Shown: positions 1 through 9,657, numbered from the stretch's first letter. The stretch: DNA of 64,000 nt from Sphingobacterium sp. (GCA_031286695.1 JAITTY010000004.1:100447-164446); one strand, 5' to 3'. Numbers and translations: made by a program. The notes: a model not told the origin generated them from the letters alone.

Positions 1-2
1 AC

Positions 3-896
3 ATGGCTTTATTTATCACACTGGATAACGTTTATCAGTTGTATCCTATTGATCCCTCAAAAAAGACCGATGGCATCGTTGTATTCCATCAATTGGCCGG
101 AGCAAGTAATGGATATACCGAACATAGCCGTTTATTTGACGGATTGCTGCTTGGTTTCATGCTAAAAGGATCGATGAAAATGCAGATCCATTTTCTGGAG
201 TACCAAATAAATGCCGGTGATACAGCAGTTTTACCACCGCAGCTATTAATGGATACAAAGTACCTGAGTGACGATGCCGAAATCTTAACCATTGCGATCT
301 CCCTCGATTTTATGTCGGCATTTCCAATGCTACGTGAATTTGTCATGAACGATCAGTTGCGCTGGCAACCTGTCGTTAGGCTACAAGAGGACGAAAGTGG
401 CTTACAAAATGAACTGATAACTTTGATAAAGGGATTTTACCATAAAAAGCCTAGCCCGAATAAAGCTGAAATGCTTCGACATTTGGTTATGGTAATGATC
501 AATATGATCGCCGAATTATATACAGAGCTACCTAGTTCCAAGAGTTTGTCAAAAAGCCGTACACACGAAATTATCGATGACTTCTATCAGTTGGTTTTAA
601 AACATACCAAGGAACAAAGAAACGTTAATTTTTATGCAGAGAAACTTCATTTAACACCCCAGTATCTTTCCACTTTTCTGAAAGAAAAAACGGGTAGATC
701 GGTATCGCAATGGATTGATCATCTGTTGATATTGGAAGCCAAGACCCTGCTTAAATCGACCAATCTGTCCATCAAGGAAATCAGCCATGAATTAAATTTT
801 GGAGAGACTAGCATCTTCTGTCGGTATTTTAAAAGAATAAGCGGGGTATCTCCAACATCCTATCGGAATCAACAGACCATAACCAAGCTTCCATAG
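3..896 (+). CDS. AraC-family transcriptional regulator
   Basis: The 297-residue protein has the layout of an AraC/XylS regulator: a variable cupin-like sensor half (about residues 1-180) and a C-terminal double helix-turn-helix (about 200-292). The second HTH carries the usual signature, with SIKEISHELNF followed by CRYFKRISGVSPTSYR. It should bind DNA near its own or the adjacent promoter in response to a small ligand, which cannot be named from sequence. The start lies 3 nt from the window edge, so an earlier start cannot be excluded. It is followed 86 bp downstream, on the same strand, by a TetA-like MFS exporter, which is its most likely target gene. Confidence 0.85.
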   Translation: MALFITLDNVYQLYPIDPSKKTDGIVVFHQLAGASNGYTEHSRLFDGLLLGFMLKGSMKMQIHFLEYQINAGDTAVLPPQLLMDTKYLSDDAEILTIAISLDFMSAFPMLREFVMNDQLRWQPVVRLQEDESGLQNELITLIKGFYHKKPSPNKAEMLRHLVMVMINMIAELYTELPSSKSLSKSRTHEIIDDFYQLVLKHTKEQRNVNFYAEKLHLTPQYLSTFLKEKTGRSVSQWIDHLLILEAKTLLKSTNLSIKEISHELNFGETSIFCRYFKRISGVSPTSYRNQQTITKLP

Positions 897-982
897 GTAA
901 TCGACCAATTACCTTAAAAATTGCACGTAAAACCCATGAAGCTGTCAATGCCTACTTTTGTGGTGCTGTCTATTTTTGTGCT

Positions 983-2224
983 ATGAAAAATACAGCGAAA
1001 AAAGCAGCAGTTGGTTTTATATTTATCACCTTGCTAATTGATATTACGGGCTGGGGAATTATACTTCCCGTTGTACCTAAACTTGTCGCGGAACTTATCC
1101 ATGGTGATATGACCGAAGCCGCGACATATGGTGGTTGGTTGGGGTTTGCCTATGCGTGCACACAGTTTATCTGCGCACCGCTGGTCGGTAATCTTAGTGA
1201 CAGGTACGGAAGACGTCCGATCCTATTAATTTCGCTCCTGGGATTTGGATTAGATTATCTGCTACTTGCATTGGCACCATCTATTGGTTGGCTATTTGTT
1301 GGACGTATCCTTGCGGGCCTAACTGGGGCCAGTATTTCAACAGCAAGTTCTTATATTGCCGATGTGTCTACGGATGAAACCCGGACGAAGAATTTTGGAC
1401 TGATAGGTGCGGCATTTGGTCTGGGATTTATTATAGGTCCGGTAATGGGAGGGATTTTGGGATATTATGGAGCCCGGATTCCTTTTTATGTTGCATCGGT
1501 TCTCTGTTTATTGAACTTCCTCTATGGTTATTTTATTCTTCCGGAGAGTTTGGATAAAACCAAAAGGCGGCCGTTTGAGTGGAAGCGTGCCAACCCGATT
1601 GGATCGCTGAAATTGCTGGCAAAGCATCCCAAAATTTCAAGTTTGGTGGTCGCATTAATTCTGGTCTATATCGGACTCCACGCTGTACAGAGTAATTGGC
1701 ATTTCTTTACCATGTATAAATTTGATTGGTCGGAAAGGACTGTAGGACTGTCTTTGGGGGTACTGGGGCTTTTGCTTGGGTTGGTTCAGGGTGTTCTAAT
1801 CAGATGGACAGCACCTAAATTAGGGGAGCAAAAAAGTATCTATTACGGCTTGATTTTTTATGCATTGGGTTTATTGCTATTTTCTTTTGCAGCTGAAGGG
1901 TGGATGATGCTACTATTTCTAATTCCTTATTCATTGGGCGGTATCTGTGGACCTTCACTTCAATCGATAATCAGCAAAAGTATCCCTGCAAATCAGCAGG
2001 GCGAACTTCAGGGCGCTTTAACAAGTCTGGTCAGCGCAACTTCGATTGCCGGGCCACCAATGATGACCAATCTTTTTTACTACTTTACACATGATAAAGC
2101 GCCATTTCAGTTTTCAGGGGCCCCGTTTTTGCTGGCTTCTGTCTTGATGATGCTAAGCGCTGTTATTATCTATAGCACCTCAAAAAAAGCAAAGCTTCAA
2201 CTAAAGGACAATAAAGGAGTGTAA
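983..2224 (+). CDS. TetA-like MFS drug/metabolite exporter
   Basis: This 413-residue, strongly hydrophobic protein is the size of a 12-helix major facilitator. Near the N terminus it has DITGWGIILPVVP, matching the first-helix pattern of the TCR/Tet subfamily. The loop between helices 2 and 3 holds the MFS motif A as GNLSDRYGRRP (about residues 69-79). Family members are proton-driven inner-membrane antiporters exporting drugs or metabolites; TetA tetracycline efflux is the archetype, but sequence alone does not give the substrate and no resistance claim is made. No Shine-Dalgarno precedes the ATG, which is common in this phylum. The AraC regulator upstream probably controls it. Confidence 0.85.
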   Translation: MKNTAKKAAVGFIFITLLIDITGWGIILPVVPKLVAELIHGDMTEAATYGGWLGFAYACTQFICAPLVGNLSDRYGRRPILLISLLGFGLDYLLLALAPSIGWLFVGRILAGLTGASISTASSYIADVSTDETRTKNFGLIGAAFGLGFIIGPVMGGILGYYGARIPFYVASVLCLLNFLYGYFILPESLDKTKRRPFEWKRANPIGSLKLLAKHPKISSLVVALILVYIGLHAVQSNWHFFTMYKFDWSERTVGLSLGVLGLLLGLVQGVLIRWTAPKLGEQKSIYYGLIFYALGLLLFSFAAEGWMMLLFLIPYSLGGICGPSLQSIISKSIPANQQGELQGALTSLVSATSIAGPPMMTNLFYYFTHDKAPFQFSGAPFLLASVLMMLSAVIIYSTSKKAKLQLKDNKGV

Positions 2225-2261
2225 AACCGAAGATTAGATAAGAATGGACAGACTCCTCCGT

Positions 2262-3011
2262 TTACTTGCAGCTCCAGTAATAATCCATGAATAAAAAACC
2301 TGAAGGAGATACAGAAGACAATTTTTTGATCTGACTTGGCTCTAAGGTGTAAGATATTTCTGTAGTGTTATAGCTCTTGATCCTATTTTTACTTCGCTTG
2401 CCAAAAAATCCTTGTTCGTAAAGCATTGTTTCCGTTCTTGGATCTAAATAATGGACGCCATAAATCATTGAATAAGGTATATATTCATTTGTATAATCGT
2501 ATTCAAAACTATCCGTCAACAATGTGTTGGGCTTACCATCCTCATCGTAATCCTGTTGACTAACAAGATTACCATCTTTATAGGAGAAAATACTGTACGA
2601 GCCCCATCGACTTGTAATTTTAATTAGCTTTCCTTCGGAATCATATTCGAATTTCCTTCCCTGGCTGTCGGAAATAATCAGATTTCTCTTATCCAGCGTA
2701 TAGGTATCTTCATGGCTCAATTCATCTTTATTTTTATAGGAAACATTGGCTACTATAGAACTCGTATGATAGCTATAGGTGGACTCAATTTCCAGCGGCA
2801 TTTTCTGAATGCTATCATACCTGATATAAGCAACGGTGCTTATTTTTCCTTGGGCATCATATCTGAAATTGAATATGGTATAAACCTCAGGCATTGATTT
2901 CTTGATGGAGACTATTTTACACTTTTCATCATGAATGCCAGCGCCATCGTTTTTTTTTGAACAACCGTTAATAGCCAGCCCGATAACAGACAGAATAAAT
3001 AACCTCTTCAT
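2262..3011 (-). CDS. hypothetical lipoprotein with YD-repeat-like segments
   Basis: A 249-residue protein beginning with a lipoprotein signal (lipobox ending at Cys17, LAINGC). It should therefore be exported and lipid-anchored in the periplasm or outer membrane. The middle contains recurring stretches such as YDAQGKI, YDSEGKL and YKDGNLV that resemble the YD/Rhs-like beta-strand repeats found in many secreted Bacteroidota proteins. No catalytic motif is seen and no function can be assigned. It lies 11 bp downstream of another small lipoprotein gene on the same strand, so the two are probably co-transcribed. It is convergent with the MFS gene. Confidence 0.65.
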   Translation of the reverse strand: MKRLFILSVIGLAINGCSKKNDGAGIHDEKCKIVSIKKSMPEVYTIFNFRYDAQGKISTVAYIRYDSIQKMPLEIESTYSYHTSSIVANVSYKNKDELSHEDTYTLDKRNLIISDSQGRKFEYDSEGKLIKITSRWGSYSIFSYKDGNLVSQQDYDEDGKPNTLLTDSFEYDYTNEYIPYSMIYGVHYLDPRTETMLYEQGFFGKRSKNRIKSYNTTEISYTLEPSQIKKLSSVSPSGFLFMDYYWSCK

Positions 3012-3022
3012 TTCTATTAAAA

Positions 3023-3490
3023 TTATTTTTTCAGTTGTACCGTCACTGGTTTAGCTAGAAGATCTGCCGAGACTTTTGTCCCGTTTAAAAATAACTCGGA
3101 GTATCCAAGGCTTCCCTTTTGTCTTTGTACCTTAATCTTTATGGAAACTTCTTCGTAGCCTTTTACTTTTAATAAGGTTTCCGCATAATCATTATGCTTA
3201 GCGTCTAGGTTTGCAAACAGACGTAGTACCTTATGCTGTTGACTATCTATAATTTCCATGTTCTTCGGTAAATCTAGGTTTCCATGATTTTGAAGTACTT
3301 TATCACCTGAACTTGTGACGTAATAGAGATCCAGATCGGCTATTGTTAGTTTTGAATTTAGGACATTTTCATCATTTTCACCTACCAAATTTAGCTGTAC
3401 TTCACTATATAAGTTTGCATCGAGGGGCTCGCTTTTCTTACAGGCAAGGAAAGAAAGCAAAGTTGCTACTATTAATAATAATTTGTTCAT
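3023..3490 (-). CDS. hypothetical small lipoprotein
   Basis: A 155-residue protein with a short hydrophobic signal and a lipobox-like LSFLAC placing the lipidated cysteine at residue 17, followed by KKSE. The rest is predicted soluble and rich in alternating hydrophobic residues, suggesting a beta-sandwich, but no family is recognised. It is the first gene of a likely two-gene minus-strand unit with the lipoprotein gene 11 bp downstream. A transcript start would lie in the AT-rich gap at 3491-3831. Confidence 0.6.
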   Translation of the reverse strand: MNKLLLIVATLLSFLACKKSEPLDANLYSEVQLNLVGENDENVLNSKLTIADLDLYYVTSSGDKVLQNHGNLDLPKNMEIIDSQQHKVLRLFANLDAKHNDYAETLLKVKGYEEVSIKIKVQRQKGSLGYSELFLNGTKVSADLLAKPVTVQLKK

Positions 3491-3831
3491 ATTGATTTTA
3501 TTTTAAGCGGAATAAACCATTTGTGATACGGTCTTGTAAATTAAATATTAATTTACAAGTTTCCTAGGTCAAGATATCGAAAATATTTATCGGCCGAATA
3601 AATATGGTGAATTTTTTTGTCAAATGGTATCCAGTTGGTTTAATGTTTAATATGATCTGTAGTACGTTAGAGGAAATCATCGAAATTACGAGTTTTAAAC
3701 TGATAATAATTGTAGATATCTCTTTAAAAATAAAATTAATAACTCTTTGTTGTTTTAAATGTAATCTAAAAAAATGTATTTTTATTTTGGAGACCAATTA
3801 GTGCGCTTTAACGAATTTTGATTGAACCCCA
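3491..3831. other. AT-rich divergent intergenic region
   Basis: About 340 bp separate two divergently transcribed genes. Both strands hold short open frames of 65-77 codons, but these are compositionally low-complexity (Ile/Lys/Phe rich), mirror each other and have no recognisable motif, so I treat them as chance. Promoters for both flanking units should lie here. I could not pick out a convincing TTTG-N19-TAnnTTTG pair. Confidence 0.4.
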
Positions 3832-4356
3832 ATGAATTTTTTGAGATACTTAACTCTTTTAATTATTATATACAATACCGAATCACTAAAGGGACAGGTA
3901 TTAGAGTCGTTAAAAGCAGAGGTGGATCAAAACGTGGGCGATATCAAACCGGACAGGGGTATTGACTTGCCTCTATTGAAGGTTTGTTATGAAAATAATA
4001 TTCCTCAATACTATAGTGTAGATGGGGGATATCATGGTGGGCGAAGAGAAATATTAAGATTGGTAGAGCGTAAATTATTTCTACCAAGCCTCTCCGGCCC
4101 AACAGCTAAAGATGGATTTATCACAGTAAGATTCGTAGTAAACTGTGATGGAAAATCTGGCAGATTCAGGGTATTGCAAGTCGATAACAATTATAGGACA
4201 GCTCAATTTGGCAAAGCTCATGTTTCTGCCATTCTGGACTTTACAAAGAGTTTAAAAGACTGGAAAATCGGCAAAATACATCAGAAACCAACTGATTATT
4301 ATCAATATTTAACCTTTGTTATTCGGAATGGAAAAATTACGGATATACTTCCTTAG
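3832..4356 (+). CDS. secreted protein with TonB C-terminal-like domain
   Basis: This 174-residue protein starts with a hydrophobic leader (about residues 1-20), so it is likely exported. The C-terminal half has the pattern GFITVRFVVNCDGKSGRFRV followed by a helical stretch and WKIGKI, ending in a strand with a short basic loop. That resembles the TonB C-terminal/energy-transducing fold common in small Bacteroidota periplasmic proteins. It has no proline-rich spacer and is too short to be a working TonB, so a binding role is more plausible than energy transduction. Its end overlaps the next gene by 29 bp, implying co-translation. Confidence 0.5.
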   Translation: MNFLRYLTLLIIIYNTESLKGQVLESLKAEVDQNVGDIKPDRGIDLPLLKVCYENNIPQYYSVDGGYHGGRREILRLVERKLFLPSLSGPTAKDGFITVRFVVNCDGKSGRFRVLQVDNNYRTAQFGKAHVSAILDFTKSLKDWKIGKIHQKPTDYYQYLTFVIRNGKITDILP

Positions 4357-5176
4357 CATATTTATATTCTTATCTTGTCATCGAAATAATGCGACAGGGT
4401 CTAAGCATCTTGGAGTGAAAGCTGATACCCTGTCTAATTGTGCCAAGGCTGAAATGCTCTTCGAGGAAAAGGGCAATCAAGGAACGTACCGGTCACAATT
4501 CTATCTTGATAGTGCAATAAGGTTATGCCCAAACTTAGCAAAGGCCTGGAGGGAAAAAGGCGTTCCTTTTTTGAAACGTGGTGATTACGCAACATGGTTG
4601 AATTGTCTAAATCGAGCGATCGAAATATCGCCGGCCGATTTCTTGGATATTAGGGCTTGGTCTAAAGCTAAATTTTTGCATGACTATAAAGGGGCACTTG
4701 AGGATTTTAAAAATTTTGACCTGTTGCGCCCTGAAAACCCGAAGGTTATTGGAGATTACAATATCTATACATGGATGGCTCTTTGTGAAAGTGGTCTTGA
4801 CCACTATAAACTCGCATTAGAGTATGCAAATAAAAGTATAGCAATTTCAAGTAAAGAACATGGAGAAGAATGGGTAGGAATGTATGATTTCCTATATCGC
4901 GGGAACATCAAGTTGGTATTAAAGGATTATAAGGGGGCGCTAGAGGATTTTGACAAGCAGCTTCGAAATTCAGACAAATTAGCTGAGGGATATTACTATA
5001 AGGGACTGGCTTTGCTGGGACAGAAGAGAAAAAAAGATGCAAAGAAGTCTTTTGAAAAGTCTGTTTATTATTTCGTCAATGGCTACACAATGTTAGATCC
5101 CTATGTTGAAATGCCTTTTAAAGTATATATAAATGATGCAAAAATCGAGCTTGCAAAACTGCAGTTGATGGATTAA
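4328..5176 (+). CDS. TPR-repeat lipoprotein
   Basis: From the ATG at 4328 the protein is 282 residues and starts with a lipoprotein signal whose cysteine is residue 17 (IFIFLSC). I prefer this start to a TTG 12 nt upstream because it gives a compact signal peptide. The body holds tetratricopeptide-type helical pairs, for example LNRAIEISPADF, YKGALEDFKNFD, YKGALEDFDKQL and YYYKGLALLGQKRKKDAKKSFEKS. Such proteins are usually protein-protein adaptors in the cell envelope. The coding region overlaps the end of the preceding TonB-C-like gene, so the two likely function together. The partner and pathway are unknown. Confidence 0.65.
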   Translation: MEKLRIYFLSIFIFLSCHRNNATGSKHLGVKADTLSNCAKAEMLFEEKGNQGTYRSQFYLDSAIRLCPNLAKAWREKGVPFLKRGDYATWLNCLNRAIEISPADFLDIRAWSKAKFLHDYKGALEDFKNFDLLRPENPKVIGDYNIYTWMALCESGLDHYKLALEYANKSIAISSKEHGEEWVGMYDFLYRGNIKLVLKDYKGALEDFDKQLRNSDKLAEGYYYKGLALLGQKRKKDAKKSFEKSVYYFVNGYTMLDPYVEMPFKVYINDAKIELAKLQLMD

Positions 5177-5271
5177 TTCTTTTAGCCCTCGACTACACGC
5201 TTTATAATTTAGCTTTCATTTTATCCGTTAAAAGTATAATTCTATTGAAACGGCATATCTTAATTTTGTAA

Positions 5272-5451
5272 ATTAGAAGGCTGATCAATCACAATATTCA
5301 GGTTGCCAAAGAAAAACTCTGCCAGACCAAATTTACTGTCAATGAAATCGCATTTGAATTGGGATTTAAATATCCACAGCATTTTAGCCGGTTATTTAAA
5401 AATAGGGTAGGGTATAAGCCCAATGAATACAGAAATGCTAGTTTAAATTAA
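5272..5451 (+). pseudogene. remnant of an AraC-type C-terminal HTH
   Basis: Between the TPR gene and the HTCS gene there is an open frame of about 59 codons without a start. It reads as the last part of an AraC DNA-binding domain: VNEIAFELGFKYPQHFSRLF, then a short basic turn, PNEYR and a natural stop. The sensor half and first HTH are absent, and a stop (TAA at 5269-5271) precedes it in frame. It is therefore a truncated gene relic rather than an active regulator. The domain type resembles the output domain of the HTCS that follows but belongs to the stand-alone AraC family. Confidence 0.7.
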
Positions 5452-5533
5452 TAAGAATATTGGTTGCATTAAAATGAATGCTCGGATTTGCTGGATTTGC
5501 TCAATTTTTGTATCATTGGGGAGATCATAACCA

Positions 5534-8500
5534 ATGCAGCAGCTTAAGTCTTTTTTATACGCATATCTCAGCATTTTTCTTCTCCTTTTCGTAGGTCAAT
5601 CTCCGGTTTGGAGTCAGGTCAATACCTATGCGTTTAAAACCTTGACTTCTGACCAAGGTTTGGTCCATAATCACGTCAATTGTGCCTTTAGAGATAAGAA
5701 CAATTATCTGTGGTTTGGGACCGAGTCTGGTTTGAGCCGTTTTGATGGGGTACAATTCACCAATTTCCGATATGCTGCCAGTAAGCGCACAGGCCTGAGT
5801 GGAAATGTGATTTCAGCAATCTTTGAGGGGCCGGAAGGCAATGTATGGATCCGTACCAGTAACGGGATGAATGTGTATGATCAGCGCTCAGGCATTATCT
5901 TGCAGCACCTTGATTCCATACTGACTAGCTTAAAGTTGCCCGTCAAAGACGTACACACGATAAGGCGGCTGGAAGGGCAGATCTTTGCACTATTGTATAG
6001 CGATCGTTCGCTGATTTTGTACGATAGCCAAACCAAAACATACCGTACTGTCCCGCAGTTGACCAAAAACAATCGCATTGCTGATGTGATAGCCGGGCAA
6101 GGGCAAACGATCTGGGTAATCTACGAAAATGGCCTGCTGGGCTACATCGATACAAAGTCACTGCAAAGTATCAAAACCTGCTTATTGCCGGTCAGCAATA
6201 AACTTGTAAATTATAATCTATTTGCCGATCAGGAGGGCGTCTTATGGATCTTCTCAAAGGATATTCCCATTGGTGTATACTGGCTTGACCCAAAAGATGG
6301 CGTAATTCGGCATATTCAAAAAGAACTGTCCAATCCCTTTGTAGGCAATATCGTGCAAGACGATAAAGGAGATCTCTGGTTAGGTACAGATCATGGTGGT
6401 ATCAATGTCTACAATAAGAGAACGAACAGTATCGAAATCATTGGCAATGATAAATATGACTTACGGAGTCTGCCTTACAATAGTATTACCTGTTTATATC
6501 GGGATAAGTCAGGTATCATATGGACGGGAACCTATAAAGGCGGTATCAGTTATTATCATCCTAACCTGTTGTTATTCTCCTTAATCAGGAACTATCCAGG
6601 GCTTCCCAAATCACTTCCCTTTGACGATGTCAATAAGTTTGTAGAGGACCGCAAGGGTAATCTCTGGATCGGGACAAATGGTGGGGGACTGCTCTATTAT
6701 GATAGCCGTCAGAAAACCTTTACACAATACCTGCATGATCCGCAGGATCCCAATAGTTTGAGCTCCAACGTGATCGTTTCCCTACTGCTGGATGCGGAAG
6801 ACAGGCTGTGGATCGGAACTTATCGGGGTGGTATGTGTCGATTTGATGGCAAAAGTTTTAAGGTTTTCCACCGTGACTCGGCTCCCGGAAAATTGAACGA
6901 CGATAGTGTATGGGAGATCTATGAAGATAGTCAGCATCGGTTTTGGATAGGAACGCTGAGCACCGGCCTGTACCTGTTTGATAAAAAAACAGAACAGTTT
7001 TCGAAAACATATACAAGACAGGGCAAAACTATCAACAGCAGTTATATCTCTGTCTTATTTGAGGATTCAAAAAAGCGGCTCTGGATTGGCACAGCTACGG
7101 GCTTGGCATTGTTGGCTCCCGACGACAAAATCAGTTATATCAATACATCCAGTTCACCCATGAAACTGATGAATGATCTGATTTATGATATTAAAGAGGA
7201 TAAAACTGGTCGGATTTGGGTAGCGACACAAGAGGGATTGCATGTAATCGACGGTGCGAAAATAAGCTATCTCACACAACAAGATGGGCTCAGCGACGAT
7301 GCGATTCTGGCACTCTTGGTAGATAATCAAGGGGCTATTTGGGCTTCAACAAACAAAGGCCTGTCGGCGATTGTCGGCAAGGGGCAGGCAGAGAAGTTTA
7401 TCATCCGCAATTTTACGCAGGAACTGGGTCTTCAGGGGAACGTATTCAATGAAAACGCCGCTTTAAAAATGCGGGACGGAAGACTTGTCTTTGGCGGGCC
7501 AAAAGGGTTCAATTTTATTGACCCTACAAAAATTAGCCACGAAAGTGAACTGATCCTGCCGCTTTTGTCCAATCTCTATTTATTCAACAAGCGGGTAGCC
7601 GTAGGTGAGGAATTTTCGGGCCGGGTCATTTACGATCAAGCCCTCAATAATCTCAGGGAACTGAGCCTTCCGTACAATCTAAATGCTATTTCGTTAGAGT
7701 TCTCTACCTTTGACTACCTGCAACAGCATAATGGACTCTACCAATATCAGCTTGCTGGTCTGAGTGATGAATGGTTTGATTTTGAACCGGGAACCATGCG
7801 TGCCAATTTCACCAATCTAGACACCCGCAGCTACAGCTTATATATCCGGCATGCCATCGATTCGAATAGCTGGTCTGAAGGTGTGCTGCTCCTGAGAATA
7901 GATATACAACCGCCTTTTTGGCGTTCTACCTGGGCCTTTCTTTTCTATGCCTGTCTGATTTTGGTCGTCCTGTGGGCTTATTTTTACTTGACAAAACTGC
8001 GTGTCAAGACGCGCAATCAACTTTACCTCGCCCAAGAACAGGCTACACAGGCGAGAGAACTAGATGCATTGAAAACACGTTTCTTTACCAATATAAGTCA
8101 TGAATTCAGGACTCCGATTAGCTTGATTCTAACCCCAACACAGCAGTTGTTGGATGAAGAGCAGCATCCAGAAAAAAAAGCTGACCTAAACTTGATCAAG
8201 AAAAATGCGGACCGCCTGCTTAAATTGGTCAATCAGCTACTGGACTTTAGAAAATTGGAGAAAAGTGAACTGGAACTGAACGAAGAGTATGGGGACCTCA
8301 TGGGATTTATCCGTGAACAGCTCGATGCCTTTGTCGGAATGGCTCAAAGCAATCAGATCTCCCTGCAGGTTAATATCGCTCCAGACGCATATCCGTCTTG
8401 GTTTGACAAAAACAAACTGGAAAGCATTATTTTCAATCTGATGTCGAATGCGATCAAATTTAGCCCAGTATCCGGTATTGTGGCATTCTATGCCGAAGTA

Positions 8501-9544
8501 ACCGAACAAGAAGCAGGAAAGGCCTTGCGCATTGAGGTTCAAAATCAGGGCACAGCGATTCCCGAAAATCTACAATCCCGCGTTTTTGAACGCTACATGC
8601 AGCTGGATGTGCCAAATGGAAAACTGAATCAGGGTACGGGTATCGGACTTTCTATTGTCAAAGACTATGTTGAATTCTTGGGTGGAAATATCAGGCTGAG
8701 CAGCAATGCGCGGTGGACGACATTTGCTATTCAGCTGCCCTTAAATAAGGCCGCAGCGAACCCCGATCCCGTTGAAGACAGCAAGCAGGATAAACCCGCA
8801 ATTCTATTGGTCGAAGATGATATTGATTTCCTTCGCTACCTGGAGCGAACGCTTAGATCAGCTTACGTAATCCGCTCTGCGCAAAGTATCAATGAAGCAA
8901 AATTGATCCTGAGCAAGCAGCAAGTTGATCTGGTCATTACTGATCTCAGCCTGCCCGGAGAGAGCGGATTGGATTTTTGTCGCTATATAAAAGCCCAGGC
9001 CAAGCTGGTCCATATCCCTGTACTGATTGTGACTGCGGTAGTCAATCAGAAAATCGAACTGGAGGCTTTACAGGCCGGTGCTACAGATTATATCAACAAG
9101 CCTTTTAATATCAGCCTGCTGCGTTCGAAATTAGCGCAGATACTCAATCAGCAGCAGACGCTGGTAAAACGGTATAAAAAGCAGATCAATGTCAATCTAG
9201 CCCAGCCCGATATTGCATCTGCTGATGAACAGTTTATCCGTGCGCTGGTAAAGGAAATTGAACAGGATCTCAGTGATTCTTCGCTTTCTGTCGAACTTCT
9301 TGCCAAAAGAATGAATATCACCCGCGTAGGACTTTATAAAAAGGTGCTTGCCATCACGGGTTATTCACCGATGGAATACATCCGGCATATCCGGCTCAAA
9401 CGTGCCATGCATTTAGTTCAGAATTCGAAATTATCGATGGCTGAAATTGCTTACGATGTGGGATTTGGAAATCCGAAACAATTCAGCAAATATTTTAAAT
9501 CTGCATTTGGAAACTTGCCGTCTTTTTACAGAAAAAGCTTGTAG
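5534..9544 (+). CDS. hybrid two-component system regulator (HTCS)
   Basis: A 1336-residue one-protein signalling system. After a signal peptide (ends near GQSPVWSQ) come two-component-regulator propeller repeats (many LWxGT and WIGT strands) to about residue 690, then a Y_Y_Y domain (about 700-790) and one membrane helix near 798-820. Next are a histidine kinase dimerization domain with His856 in SHEFRTP, an ATPase domain (NLMSNAIKFSP, then TGIGLSIVKDY), a receiver with probable phospho-acceptor Asp1137 in ITDLSLPG and KPFN, and an AraC HTH at about 1240-1330. HTCS proteins sense an oligosaccharide in the periplasm and activate the adjacent glycan locus. The GH31-SusC-SusD operon starts 182 bp downstream and is its probable target. 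Confidence 0.95.
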   Translation: MQQLKSFLYAYLSIFLLLFVGQSPVWSQVNTYAFKTLTSDQGLVHNHVNCAFRDKNNYLWFGTESGLSRFDGVQFTNFRYAASKRTGLSGNVISAIFEGPEGNVWIRTSNGMNVYDQRSGIILQHLDSILTSLKLPVKDVHTIRRLEGQIFALLYSDRSLILYDSQTKTYRTVPQLTKNNRIADVIAGQGQTIWVIYENGLLGYIDTKSLQSIKTCLLPVSNKLVNYNLFADQEGVLWIFSKDIPIGVYWLDPKDGVIRHIQKELSNPFVGNIVQDDKGDLWLGTDHGGINVYNKRTNSIEIIGNDKYDLRSLPYNSITCLYRDKSGIIWTGTYKGGISYYHPNLLLFSLIRNYPGLPKSLPFDDVNKFVEDRKGNLWIGTNGGGLLYYDSRQKTFTQYLHDPQDPNSLSSNVIVSLLLDAEDRLWIGTYRGGMCRFDGKSFKVFHRDSAPGKLNDDSVWEIYEDSQHRFWIGTLSTGLYLFDKKTEQFSKTYTRQGKTINSSYISVLFEDSKKRLWIGTATGLALLAPDDKISYINTSSSPMKLMNDLIYDIKEDKTGRIWVATQEGLHVIDGAKISYLTQQDGLSDDAILALLVDNQGAIWASTNKGLSAIVGKGQAEKFIIRNFTQELGLQGNVFNENAALKMRDGRLVFGGPKGFNFIDPTKISHESELILPLLSNLYLFNKRVAVGEEFSGRVIYDQALNNLRELSLPYNLNAISLEFSTFDYLQQHNGLYQYQLAGLSDEWFDFEPGTMRANFTNLDTRSYSLYIRHAIDSNSWSEGVLLLRIDIQPPFWRSTWAFLFYACLILVVLWAYFYLTKLRVKTRNQLYLAQEQATQARELDALKTRFFTNISHEFRTPISLILTPTQQLLDEEQHPEKKADLNLIKKNADRLLKLVNQLLDFRKLEKSELELNEEYGDLMGFIREQLDAFVGMAQSNQISLQVNIAPDAYPSWFDKNKLESIIFNLMSNAIKFSPVSGIVAFYAEVTEQEAGKALRIEVQNQGTAIPENLQSRVFERYMQLDVPNGKLNQGTGIGLSIVKDYVEFLGGNIRLSSNARWTTFAIQLPLNKAAANPDPVEDSKQDKPAILLVEDDIDFLRYLERTLRSAYVIRSAQSINEAKLILSKQQVDLVITDLSLPGESGLDFCRYIKAQAKLVHIPVLIVTAVVNQKIELEALQAGATDYINKPFNISLLRSKLAQILNQQQTLVKRYKKQINVNLAQPDIASADEQFIRALVKEIEQDLSDSSLSVELLAKRMNITRVGLYKKVLAITGYSPMEYIRHIRLKRAMHLVQNSKLSMAEIAYDVGFGNPKQFSKYFKSAFGNLPSFYRKSL

Positions 9545-9589
9545 GTCAGTCGTTTGATAGCTGTTCTGCCTGCAAATATTCCCGTATAT

Positions 9590-9633
9590 GTTAACAAAAT
9601 AACCCCCAAAAGTTAACAAAACATACCCCTTAT
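9590..9633 (+). promoter_or_regulatory. tandem 22-bp direct repeat, probable HTCS operator
   Basis: Two copies of GTTAACAAAAYA followed by a CCCC run begin at 9590 and 9612, exactly 22 bp apart, about two helical turns. They lie between the HTCS gene and the GH31 gene, just upstream of the likely -7 box at 9650. AraC-type HTCS outputs bind direct repeats of this spacing. The operator role is inferred from position and symmetry. Confidence 0.55.
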
Positions 9634-9649
9634 ACAACCGGTTGCATTC

Positions 9650-9657
9650 TATATTTG
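9650..9657 (+). promoter_or_regulatory. probable Bacteroidota -7 promoter element
   Basis: TATATTTG matches the TAnnTTTG consensus of the primary sigma factor in this phylum. It is about 70 bp before the GH31 start. No good -33 TTTG is found at the expected distance, which fits an activator-dependent promoter with the HTCS repeats just upstream. Confidence 0.45.

Noticed and set aside
953-978. Two TAnTTTTG boxes (TACTTTTG and TATTTTTG) just before the MFS start
   Set aside because: They resemble -7 elements, but neither has a -33 TTTG at 19 bp and the second would leave almost no leader. Not strong enough to call.
3564-3801. Opposite-strand short open frames in the intergenic region
   Set aside because: Both are Ile/Lys/Phe-rich, overlap almost completely in antisense and lack any motif or start context.
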